In this document: positions 20,071 to 30,735 of the stretch, piece by piece
Numbering within the stretch: position 1 is the first letter of the stretch
Layout of the letters: each line of letters begins with the position of its first letter
NCBI GenBank assembly: GCA_000827495.1
Contig: KN817532.1
Span: forward strand, 253,388 to 317,387
Direction: 5' to 3'
Origin: Hypholoma sublateritium FD-334 SS-4
Lineage: Eukaryota > Basidiomycota > Agaricomycetes > Agaricales > Strophariaceae
DNA: 64,000 bases
Made by a program: the position numbers and the translations under genes
The notes under the pieces: model-generated
What the model was told of the DNA's origin: nothing
The model's input: only the letters and a program-made list of their open reading frames with translations
The model's database searches: none

Positions 20071-22891
20071 TCACAGCCACAGAGCTTCAGCGACCCTGAC
20101 GACGTCCGCCATCTCTTTCACGTCGTGCACTCTAACCACGGCCGCCTTCTGCTGCACAGCACATGTTACTGCCGCGGCCGTCGCCCAGCTGCGCTCTTTC
20201 GGCGCCGTCTGACGGCCATTGGGATCCTGCGCTAGGATCGAACCAAGGAATGACTTTCGCGAGACGCCGATAAGTTGCAGATACCCGCGAAGCGGATTGC
20301 GGCGGGTGGCGAGGTTATCTGCAAGAGCGATATCATCTTTAGCAACCGGTATGGAACAGAAACGAAAAAAGTTAACAACCAGAAGGATCGCCAATCCTCA
20401 CATCCGCAACGACGTCCTGTGCGGAGCGTAGAACTTCAAGGTTCCCCTCGACCGTTTTGCTGAACCCAATCCCCGGATCGACGATGACAAGCCATCGGCG
20501 CACCCCACCCCTCCCCCGCACGATGTCGTTTACCCTCGCGCCGAGCTCGACGCGCACGCCCTCTACGGTCGACTGGAGCGCGTACTGGTACGCGCTGTAG
20601 TCTTTGTTCGCGCCTGCGTCCCCACGCGAGTGCATAAGTACGACCGGGACCCCGTGCGCACGCGCGACGGCCTTCATCTTCGTCGTGTATTCTGCCACGG
20701 TATTCGCGCGCGCACTGCCGGCTACGGCAGCAGGCCATGCATCGGGCCCGGCGAACGCGTACACGTCGTTGATGCAGTTCGCTCCAGCCGCGAGCGCCGC
20801 CTCCGCGACCTCCCAGCGGAAAGTGTCGACGCTTATCGGCGTTTCACGCACTCTGGTGGACAGAGCGCCGGGATCTTTGCAGTCGCCCGCACTCTGCACG
20901 GTTGACGCATCACGCAGAGCGGCAACAGCGGGGACCACACGTGCGATTTCGTCTGCGACGCTGACGAAGGCCGCGCCAGGACGGGTGGAGTACCCCCCCA
21001 CGTCTATAATTGTTGCGCCCTGCGCCACCGAGGTGGATGCGTACGCAAGGGCAGCAGGGAGCGCGTCGTGCATCGCGCCGTCGGAAAAGGAGTCAGGAGT
21101 GACGTTGAGGGTAGCCATTATGTGGGTTTTTCCGCCCTTCCCTTTTCTACTTGGAAACGAAAGGTTCGAGGAAGGGTAGACCCAATGCGTCAGAGTCTCA
21201 GGGACCTGTAATGGGTGTGCGGAACTGAGACGGGTGGCGGTGACGGGAAGCCGGGGGAAGGGGATCACTTTGTTCATTCCGGGTGCTGTTGGGTCATAGA
21301 CCTCGGTGAGGAGAATTTCGACTGATTTCTTGAGGACTGGATGAACATAATCGGGAATCATGCTTGAAAAAGATAGGTTGAGCAGAATGAAGACAGAAAA
21401 TACAAAATCACATACTCGGCGAGAGGGCGCAGGACAAACTCTCTTTCTTCAACGCGGGGATGAGGGATCACTAGTTCCCCATCAAGGTCGTCGAGATTGG
21501 TTCTATCGGTGCGCGTGTCGAAAATGACATCCCCATAGAAAACTATGTCCAGGTCAACAGCGCGAGGCCCGTTTTTCAAAGACGGGACTCTCCCGACTAT
21601 ATTTTCAATTTTCTTCAGCAAACGAAGAAGTATAATTGGTGAAATATCGGTTTCCACCTGGAGATTGCAACATATAAGTTAAAAGAGAGACAATCTAGAA
21701 AGTTCTTCACTTACCACACAGGCACAATTTATGAACGAGGGTTGATCGGTGACATACATAGGTGCAGTTTCATACAGAAAAGAAGTGTCCACGACGGATA
21801 CAAATTTTCCTGCACCATCGTCGCCGAGAATTTCTTCCGGGATTTCTAAAAGGCGCAAAGCATACTCAATGTTCTGGAAGGAGTCCCCCAGATTGGAGCC
21901 GAGTGCGATGGCCACCTTCGAGAGTTTGGTACCTTGCTCCACCTGCATGGATTCTTGGGCTTCGAGCAATGCTTCATGGGTCACCTTGGAAGAATGGTCG
22001 GATAAGGTGCGTACTATCTGAACCTCAGCAGAGCGAGCCAAGGGAAGAGCAGATGGTTTCGCTACGCCGATTGATACGATTGGAGAAAATTCAGATAGCG
22101 CGTCAGAGGTGAGGATCTGGGATGCTATCGCTGAAGTCAAGGCTTCCAAAGTCAGATAATTCGATGTAGATATTTTCTGGATGGGAGGCATCTCAGTTGA
22201 GTCAATCTAAAGTGTAGTGCGTTTAAATCTCACCCTCCATAGACTCTGCATGATTTCACGCATATTGACCCAATCTTGAGGATCAAGGCCTCGCTCGCCA
22301 GTGTTAATCGCAATGTTGCACACGACGCTTTGCTCCACCTCCCGCTCACAAGGTTCTATCCCAATGATAGTAGAAAAGACAAAATCTTCTACCAGGTGAG
22401 TTACTTCGTGTGGAGACCATGAATCGTTGGTAGAGAATTTGCCCAAATATTGCAGTGCGACTGCTTGGCTGTGCAAAAACGCCTTGGGCTGAGTCACTTT
22501 GATACGAACTTGGAGACCATCGAGACCATTCTTTAGGGAGGAGAACGCGTAGAATGAGTCGCATATATGTCGAGAGAGGTCCTGTATGCAATGAAACTGC
22601 CGTTGAAGCGCTGCTGCTCGTATTTCGTCCGCAAGGCTCGCGTAGTTGATAGTGTATTTCACGTCTTCGGTCATCGCGGTCTGCGATATGTCATGACATA
22701 CGGACAACGTAATCGATACCATTTGTTCGACAGCTTTGTTGGCCAACGCTGGCCATTGAGCCCCATTGGAGACAAGCACAGGGAATACGAGATCGTTGAT
22801 TCTGATTACATCTTTGTGGCCTGCTGGGCTGATATTGTGAATAACATTACTATGATGAATGCCGGACTCACCATGAGATCGCTTCCATCAT
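20071..22891 (-). CDS. FOL1: FOL1, trifunctional folate synthesis enzyme (aldolase-pyrophosphokinase-dihydropteroate synthase)
   Basis: Six exons (22891-22872, 22828-22234, 22191-21715, 21657-21416, 21362-20377, 20318-20071) give about 855 residues. The N-terminal third is dihydroneopterin aldolase. HPPK follows from IALGSN at about residue 300, with RAVDLDIVFYGD and IPHPRVEEREFVLRPL. Dihydropteroate synthase begins at about 525 with NVTPDSFSDG, then IDVGGYSTRPGA, ISVDTF, VLMHSRGD, DPGIGFSKT, GVSRKSFLG and VRVHD, so all pterin/pABA-site motifs are intact. Three consecutive steps of folate synthesis are thus on one chain, as in other fungi. The last intron has two possible donors (20379 or 20376). 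Intron 2 is only 42 nt (22233-22192). The start lies 138 bp from the divergent EMC2 start. Confidence 0.92.
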
Positions 22892-23029
22892 ATTAGTTTT
22901 TAAAGGAATCACGTAGGTCGTTCGATTCCTAGACGAGCGTGTTGGAGCATGTGGTACGGGACTGAAAAAGACGGATTTGAGAGGCGTATGAGGAAATCAA
23001 GTGGTTACGTAACAGTAGTCTCTCTTTCC
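22892..23029. promoter_or_regulatory. Compact bidirectional promoter between FOL1 and EMC2
   Basis: Only 138 bp separate the FOL1 start codon (minus) and the EMC2 start codon (plus), so both 5' leaders and core promoters must share this interval. There is no TATA box in either orientation. An in-frame upstream Met for EMC2 at 22949 would shrink the interval further, but it lacks family support. Confidence 0.6.
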
Positions 23030-24172
23030 ATGTCTTTACAATCTGCTCTCCAGCAACTCGCGTCGTTTCGGGCGAACAATAGCAGGGAGTCCCAGGAAAC
23101 ATTTGCAAAAGGCTTGGTCGTACTGAAAGCGGGAAAAACAGTGAACCTTGGCGAGGAAGGTGAAATGCTTGATTGTTGGTGATCAACACGTCACTAAAAC
23201 TCTCGCGATTCAGGATGGGCTTTCCTGGAGCAACTTGCACTGGCCGCAATTGACGTCGGGCGGATAGATATTGCTGACGTACGTGGATGGGCTGGAATAT
23301 GGAAATGCACGCTTTGACATTGACGAAAGCCCGCGCGTCGATAGCAATGTCTCAAGCAGCTTTCCGACAAGTTTGACGATTCGCCGCGCGTCGACGTGTT
23401 GCGAGGCATTCGAATGGAGGCAACCCAGTCGCCGAGCATTGTCCTCTCCTTCTACGATGAACTGCTGCGCATCAGTCCGTCCAACGCGGTAAGCTTGTGA
23501 TTACCTCCGGCGTGGAGGTGTACTGAGTGGTCAGTAGGCAATCTGGAAACGACGCATATCGGTTCTCAGGCGCTTGGGGAAATTAGAGAAAGCCGTTGAA
23601 GATCTAAATGAATACCTCGACACCTTCTATACCGATGTAGAGGGGTGGCTTGAACTCGCCGACATCCACGCGTCTTGCAACCAGTACGTTCCATTTGAGT
23701 TTTCCGCAAACTCAAAGTTGTAACGGATTGTCAGATATACATATGCCCTCCAAGCCCTCTCTCACGCTCTGCTCCTCACACCTCAAAATCCCTTTACATT
23801 CCTTCAATTCGCAGAAACAGCATACAGCGCCGGTGACATGCCTTTGGCTCTGAAGATGTTCCTCGTTGTTATCGACATGAACGAGAGCGAGGATGAGGAT
23901 GCCATTCCGCTAGGTATTTCTGTGCGCGCGTGGTGGGGCACAAAACTGGTATGATTGTTATTCTCCGGAAGCTAACCTTGCTGAAATTCTTCCAGTGCAC
24001 TCGCCAACTTGTAGCATCCTCGGCCACTCATAATTCCCAATCAAACACATCAGTTCCCAAGAATATAAAACTGGTGGACGAATTAGCAACTGAGCGCGTT
24101 TTGACGGCATACAGCGGCGAACAGGGAATCCAAACCCGAAATCTTGTTTCCAAATGGATGTCGCGGAGATGA
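23030..24172 (+). CDS. EMC2: EMC2, ER membrane protein complex subunit 2 (TPR protein)
   Basis: Six exons (23030-23159, 23214-23278, 23345-23488, 23538-23683, 23735-23948, 23996-24172) give 291 residues, the family's normal length. EMC2 is the cytosolic TPR scaffold of the EMC, the ER insertase for membrane proteins. Recognisable blocks are AIWKRRISVLRRLGK, then DLNEYLDTFYTDVEGWLELA and the TPR pair HALLLTPQNPFTF/YSAGDMPLALK. The C-terminal RAWWGTKL-CTRQL junction is typical of the family and confirms that exon 5 reads through an internal GTATTT to the donor at 23949. Exon 3 begins right after a TAG that serves as its acceptor. The start at 23030 gives the standard N-terminus. Confidence 0.88.
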
Positions 24173-25023
24173 CCATGCAATATTTACACTCTGTTAGGCT
24201 TTAATGTGTATGTTTTCTGGAAAAATAATCTCACATATACCCATGAACATTTAGACGATATCTGTCGGAAAGCACCTCTTCCGACTTGTTTGTCTAGGGT
24301 CTGCTCATTGGGATAGATTAATAGTAACGCCTTTCAACCGCTGGTTCAACTGCCTTTCTATTTTGATTCCCTAGAGGAGGTCGTCTTATCCCTCTATAGC
24401 GGCCCCCGCCCTTGCTGATGTGCGGAAGACCTTGTCACGGACTCACGGAGCAGTAATCTTCATCACTCTTCCTTCAAGCATCAGCATCCTCTCGATCTAG
24501 AGTCCAACTCCAGTATGAAATTCGAGATGTATACAGCTCAACTCGTATGAGCACATACTTGGATACATTGGAACTTTAAATAATTAGGCATAGCCACGAA
24601 TTGTAAAATACGAATTTCGAAGGTAGGAACAGGATCATGATTCATAGTAGCACTCTTGAGGCAAACCTTCTAAAAATATTACTACTCTTCATGTCCATCC
24701 AGGAAATAGTCGCCTCAAAAGGTTAAGAAAGATTTTGGAAAGCTCCAAGAAAGGGAAAAGAAAGGTCTATGTACTCTTTTCTTTTTGTTTGATTTTTTTC
24801 TTCTTATCTCGGGCCGGGTGTCACTGGCCTGCGCGGCGCGCAGGCTGGGCGAGAAAGTAACGTGACTATATCCTTTCAACGTGTCAACCCAAGCCCCAAA
24901 GCCAAGCTTCGCCCCAAACCTTTCAGCACTTCAAGTTTGCAGCACTTCATCTCGAGGCGCGAGTTTGGCAGACTCTCAAACGAATCCACCGTACCGTCTC
25001 TGATCTGTGGTCATTCGCCGGCC
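24173..25023. other. Intergenic region between EMC2 and SEC11
   Basis: This holds the EMC2 3' flank and the SEC11 promoter. The second half contains T-rich tracts (around 24776-24803) and a short GC-rich patch (CTGCGCGGCGCGCAG) near 24831-24843 with inverted symmetry. No gene is visible. Confidence 0.4.
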
Positions 25024-25830
25024 ATGTTTACCGAAGAACTCAAGGCGTTCAAACGGTTGGGTTTCCGACATGTACGCCTGCATAGATCTATCAGGAAGCG
25101 TCAGTTCTGAACGTAGCTCACTTAGGTTCTTCTTCAAGTACTCAACTTTGCCTCGGTTATTGCGTCTGGCCTCATGATCTGGAAAGGCTTGGGTGTTATC
25201 ACCAACTCTGAATCCCCGATAGTGGTCGTCTTAAGGTGCGTCATATAGTATTCATATGTAGTCATTCAGTTTATCTAATTCGTGGTACAGTGGATCTATG
25301 GAGCCAGCTTTCTACCGTGGAGATCTTCTTTTCCTCACAAATCCTGCAAAGGAACTCTACAAAACAGGTGATATTACCGTGTACAAAATTCCTGGAGCCG
25401 ACATACCCATCGTCCATCGCGTGCTAGAAACTCACGAAGTGAAACCGAAAAGGTCGTCGAAGTCAAAGTCGAAAACACAGGACGCCTCAGACGTTGCAGC
25501 GAACCAACGGCTACTTACGAAAGGAGACAACAACTATGTTGACGATATTGAACTTTATCAGGGATTAGAGTGGCTAGAACGGAAGCATATAGTGGGCAAA
25601 GTCCGAGGGTAAGCATCCTCCAATTCGCATTGCTCGTCGCGTCTCATCCCTTATTTGTCGTCCAGATTCTTGCCATACGTTGGATACGTCACAATCGCCA
25701 TGGTGAGTTTCATACGGAGGGTCTGGCAGCGTACGGGGCTGACAACTTGTTTCCGCAGAATGACTTCCCCCAACTCAAATATGCTCTATTAGGCGGCCTT
25801 GGTCTGCTCGCGCTGTTACAGAGAGAATAA
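25024..25830 (+). CDS. SEC11: SEC11, catalytic subunit of the ER signal peptidase
   Basis: Five exons (25024-25071, 25126-25235, 25291-25608, 25666-25702, 25759-25830) give 194 residues. It is the Ser/His/Asp-type signal peptidase subunit of the ER membrane. Residues about 17-36 form the single N-terminal membrane span. The catalytic set is visible: SGSMEP with Ser55, IVHRV with His95, and TKGDNN with Asp132. The SGSMEP motif is assembled across the second splice junction. The C-terminal [12 protein letters not shown] block is typical. Residues about 103-124 form a Lys/Ser-rich insert between the His and Asp boxes that makes the protein longer than yeast Sec11 (167 residues). Confidence 0.93.
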
Positions 25831-26353
25831 ATTATTGGAGAGGGGTAAAACATGTATTTGCTGTTTAGAGCATTATACCTCTCTGTGTATCACCACATTA
25901 ATTAAACTGATATATGCTCTTCTGAGCTACATGCGTAGGTTGGGTGCTCTCTGGCTTTCAAGAGCCACTCAATGCGAACCGTTCGCTAATGACTAGTGAA
26001 GACGCGACGGTCCAATTTACTTCGTGCACAACATCTGATTTTCAAGCAGACCCCAACATCGACTCGCACAAAAATATTGGTAGGGGCTTCCTAGTACACT
26101 GCGATGGCCGTACAGTGCTGGAACCCTCGACTATCTGATTGAGATACACAATTATTCGTGAGCAATGAGCAGATAATATATTCCGATTCCTGAATTTGGC
26201 CGGCACTTTTAAATTGTGCCACATGTCATCAACTTGTCAATGCTACAAACTGCAAACTCCACGCGTTTCCACGCTCATTCCCAGTTCTGCCCACACGCCT
26301 CCACACACTGCGACGGGTTAATCGTCCAGTTCAACCTCCCGACCGGGGTTAGG
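25831..26353. other. Intergenic region
   Basis: SEC11 3' flank and upstream region of the membrane-protein gene. No further gene is visible. If the next gene starts upstream of 26354, a leader exon could lie here. Confidence 0.35.
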
Positions 26354-27243
26354 ATGTCAGTGGTTCGTTTATATCTCTCCCAAACTGCGAGTACATACAT
26401 TCTCAAGTTACGTTGCAGTTCGCCGCGCTTTACAGTCGAGATGTTCCGCTTCAACGAGACTTCTCCCTGGAAGAGCTGCATTGCTACAATCTCCCCTACG
26501 GTGCCCTCGGATTCATATCCCATGTCCTCACGTACTACACGATTGTGTGCATATGCTATGGCCGGAAGCCGCTGTGGCCCTTCAAAAAGTTACACAACAC
26601 GAAATTCGACCTGATACTCGGAGCAGTGGGCATTGCACTATGCATCATCATGTCTATCTTCACGATTGTGAACTGCAAGAACACTTGGCAGCTTCTTGTC
26701 ATCGCCATCTGGAAGATGAGCATGTCGCTTCTGAATGGCGCGACCGCTCTGCACGTTGCAATCATGCTGTTCAACGATCCGCAACGAAATGTAGTCAAGA
26801 CCAAAAATGCGGCCTGGTGGGTACTACTCTGTAAGTTACCCAATCATTTCTGAGCATACCCTCTTTCTGATGTTCTTCTAGATATCCCTGGGATGCTGGC
26901 AGGTATGATCGGCCTCATGAACCTCATTGTGAGGGTGGCTGGGGAAACGCCGGAGCTCTTGAATCTTACAATCGCGTTCTACTGCACCGTAGGAGCAGGC
27001 CTCATCGTTGGTGCCGTCAGTGGAATATATATCTGCCTCTACCCCAAAGGAGCAGTGCCGCACAAAATCTTTGGCGTTGGATTTCTGGGAACCATCGCCG
27101 GATTTATCGCTCTCAGCGCATTCTATTCTGACTGGTCTCTAGGGATCATGCTGGACAATATCCTTGGGACGCCTTCGGGAGACAATAGTGGCTTTTACTG
27201 GACATATTTTATCGCTAAAAGGTTTACCATGTTCAGTCTATGA
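26354..27243 (+). CDS. Six-span integral membrane protein of unknown function
   Basis: Three exons (26354-26362, 26419-26830, 26882-27243) give 260 residues. The second and third exons are certain; the nine-base first exon (ATGTCAGTG) is the simplest start and could be wrong. Six hydrophobic segments are visible. They begin near GALGFISHVLTYYTIVCI, LILGAVGIALCIIMSI, LLVIAIWKMSMSLLNGA, WWVLLYIPGMLAGMIGL, IAFYCTVGAGLIVGAV and FGVGFLGTIAGFIALSAF. A conserved-looking Cys-Tyr-Asn-Leu-Pro-Tyr motif lies just before the first span. I do not recognise a named family or a catalytic signature. The protein is probably in the plasma membrane or the endomembrane system. Confidence 0.75.
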
Positions 27244-27674
27244 ATTGAACGGATGATTCGGACTCGCAATCATTACATAGTACATATGTTGTATTTTTAG
27301 GAAAGTGTACACATTTATTTACGTATACTTATATCGCACTCTCTATGTACATGCATATGTACTGAGGTGAAAAATATCCTCACGAGCTTGGCGCCCATCT
27401 TAGTACCAATATTACCAAAATCACTCATATACTTATAATTATGACACACTTTTGTTTGTCCATGATTTTCCCCTCCTTTTCGAGCTCGAGGGCCAAAGCT
27501 TTCCTCGTTCTTGATTTCTCACTTACTAAAAACTAATGACAATGAAGGGCGATTGCCTGGTCTGCTTGCGTTGGGCTTGGGCTTACCCAGTCTTTGCCGC
27601 AGCGAAGCGAGGCTGATCTTGTATTACTGCGCGCGCCGCGCAACGCCAGGCGAACTCATAGTCACGTGACTGAC
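27244..27674. other. Intergenic region
   Basis: AT-rich 3' flank followed by the promoter of the F-box/WD40 gene. The open frame of that gene extends in phase upstream to 27594 without an ATG. No other feature is seen. Confidence 0.4.
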
Positions 27675-30600
27675 ATGGATCCTACTTACCCAATTTCTTT
27701 TCGGCATTCATCATCTTGTACTTTGACTACGACGCCGACAACGGCGACGATTAGCTCGTCGTCGATGGCGTCTTCCAGCCATTCGAGAAGATCGCCGGCT
27801 CCACCCTCGTCTTTCCATAGCACACAGATACCTGTATCACGTCGCACGGCCAGCTCCTATGATGTTCGACTTTATGAAACCAGCTCACCCCAGCATCACC
27901 ATCGCAGCTCATCGTCGTCGGCGCTGCCATACAACAGATTATCTCGACCTGTATCTCCAGTCACACAACCACCAGCCACTGTAAGCGATCCCCGCTTCTC
28001 TCGCCTCTTTTCTACAGTACTCGGCTCCCCGTTTCTAACAACATCTGAACCACTGCCACAGCAGCTGGAACTGCTTAATATCGACCATGTGAGACCTTCA
28101 TCTCCAGCACCCACTGCCGACTTTTCGATAATTGAAATGGACATTGACGATGCCGAAATACATCCAGCAATCCCTGGAAGCTACCCTTCCAGATTCCTCT
28201 CGGCATCCGTGAATTTCTCTGCGAGTCGACAGAGTACCTGGGATTTTCCACCCCAGTCGTCTACTTCGTTAAAGTCGCTCATTCCACGTATATGGGAAGC
28301 AATATCCTCCCCTTCGCGCGTTATCCTTGGACCCAATCCGCCCTTGCCTTCGAGAACCCCATCACCTTCCGCCTCGCCTCGTCGCCATGCTAATCAGTCA
28401 TGGTATACCAATAATGGAAGCATGAGTGGCAGAAATTCGCCTGTGTACTGGCATGCAGGCAAGGGTAAAGGTAAATCCAAAGTTGGGGGACTCTTTTCCG
28501 CGCGGAATGGCAGCCGAGGCGACCTAAAGAACATCAACTATTCCGAGCTACCACCCCTCGACGGAGAGGAAGGAGAGTTAATTGACGACGAAGCATGTTT
28601 CATCGATTCCAGGGCTGTTCGTGGGATAGGTACGTGTTCATCGGTGAGTATGGCTGTAATTAACACGTAAATGCAGATATTCTATCGATGCTTCCTCCAG
28701 AGTTAGCTTTGCACGTCCTGACTCTCGCGCCCCGATCCGGCACCGCCAACTCGTTCACCGGGAGAAGCAGCCTCGAGCCAGATTCGGACGCCCATGAGGC
28801 ACTGCGAGCTCTTCTGGCCTGTCGGCTCGTTTCGAGGAAGTGGTGTCGACTGGCAAGTGACAACGAAATCTGGCGTGCGCTCTTTCTGGGCAGGTGGAAC
28901 ATTGACTTGAGACGCGCAGTAGATGCAGACATGAGGTCACCGCGCAGCATGCGCATGACACTCGGAAAAACCTGGGATTTTGACCTTGTCGATGTCGGGC
29001 CGAAAGCGAAACGCGTGCTGGGCTTGTCATCGCCAATAATCGACGCTCCCGTAACAACTGCGCCGCTGCAATTGGATTGGCGTGTGCTATATCGCGAAAG
29101 GCTCGAGTTAGACAGGCGGTGGACGGGGACAAAACGCGTCCCTGTGGTTGAAGACGTCGACGCGTCAGCAAGGCGCATGGGTGGGGTTTACAGCTCCCTG
29201 CTCATGGGGAATTACTCGCACACGGAAACCTCGACCACCCCGGTTGATACCGCTTACGAACCCAAGATTACGAAGATATCTGGGCATTTCGATAGGTATG
29301 AGCCCCTCGCAACCAGTGGAATCTCATTGACACAATTATGGTAGCGTTTACTGCCTCGAGTTCGATTCGCGACGCATAATTACCGGGTCGCGTGACCGCA
29401 CCATCAAGATATGGAGTCTGCGCAGCGGCAGACTGCTAGGAACGCTGGTTGGTGCACACCGGGGAAGCGTTCTCTGTCTCAAATTTGAGAAAGACTGGGA
29501 CCGTGATTGGGAACTCGACGACTCTCTTGGAAGCCAAGAAGAAGGTGGTGATGCCTATCGTACGCCTGGCGCAAATCCCTCGCCCTCCGACGAGCCCCGT
29601 ATCAGGGGACTAGTTCCCAATCAAGAAGGCGCACAGACGCTGCGGGGACGTTCTGCGGTGAGGAGTGGCTTCATGGTCAGCGGAAGCAGTGATTGTTCAG
29701 TTTGCATCTGGGATCTCCACCTCGGCGCCACCCTCGATCAAGACGATACCTCCAGCATAAACGACTTCCAAACAGGATCTGCCACGGAAGAGCCCGACAG
29801 GGAGGTTAATGGAGAAGTCAGGCAGATTCTTCGGGGCCACGTTGGTGGCGTCCTTGATCTCAGGATTGATAGTCAGTGGATCGTGAGCTGGTGGGTATAT
29901 TCTTGGTTCTTTGCTTTGTTCTCCTTGGGACGCTTATTGTCGGCCATAGCTCCAAGGATGCCGTCATTCGCGTATGGAACCGGAAGACCCTTGAGCTTCA
30001 CCGCACCCTCCGAGGCCACGAGGGGCCCGTCAACGCAGTTGGACTACAGAGCGGCAAAGTGGTACGTCTCCAAATATCTCAGGAGCGCCGGATGCTCACC
30101 GGACTTTAGGTTAGCGCCAGCGGAGACGGGAAAATGATTCTGTGGGATATCGGGAGTGGGGAGCGTCTCAGAACGTTCGAAGGTCACGATCGAGGCCTTG
30201 CGTGTATTGAGTTCAAGGTATTTCGCAACTTATCCACCGTATCTGAGATTCTCTTCGCTTACTATCCTACCCCGGAAATGATCAGGATGACCTTATTGTC
30301 TCGGGATCTAACGACTGTAAAATCAAAGTCTGGAGCGCCGCCACAGGCGACTGTCTTCGGACTTTGGTGGGACACGAGGCCCTTGTGCGCGCACTTTCAT
30401 TTGACCCGCGGAGTGGACGTTTGGTCAGCGCGAGTTATGATAAATCTATCAAACTCTGGGATCTGGGCAGTGGTACGTGAAACCATCTTCATTACTTGCA
30501 TGATTTAATTCGTATTCCAGGCAAACTCGTCCGTGACTTCAAAGGTACTCATACGAGCCATATATTCGATGTTAAGTTCGACATTTCTCGCATTGTTAGG

Positions 30601-30735
30601 TGAGCTTCATGGATAGCTTACCGTGTTTACACTTCGGGCTCATTCCACATATCTTTGTTCCATAGCACCTCCCATGATCAGATAATCACAGTGTTGGATT
30701 TCGCAGAGGATCTCAACGCCTCACTATTTGTTTGA
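27675..30735 (+). CDS. F-box and WD40-repeat protein, SCF substrate receptor
   Basis: Eight exons (27675-28629, 28677-29295, 29345-29890, 29950-30061, 30110-30217, 30286-30472, 30521-30599, 30666-30735) give 891 residues. The first about 318 residues are disordered and Ser/Pro-rich. An F-box follows (LPPELALHVLTLA, then ACRLVSRKWCRLASDNEIWRALF). From about 515 come WD40 repeats with clear signatures: GSRDRTIKIWSL, GSSDCSVCIWDL, SKDAVIRVWNR, ASGDGKMILWDI, GSNDCKIKVWSA and ASYDKSIKLWDL. Such proteins bind Skp1 through the F-box and recruit phosphorylated substrates to the SCF ubiquitin ligase through the propeller. The order is that of the Met30/Fbxw7/pop1 group, but the substrate cannot be read from sequence. 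An acidic insert lies between blades one and two. Confidence 0.9.

Noticed and set aside
22918..22930. CGTTCGATTCC, resembling a tRNA B box
   Set aside because: No A box lies at the right distance, and the preceding 70 bp cannot fold as a cloverleaf by eye. It falls in the FOL1-EMC2 promoter.
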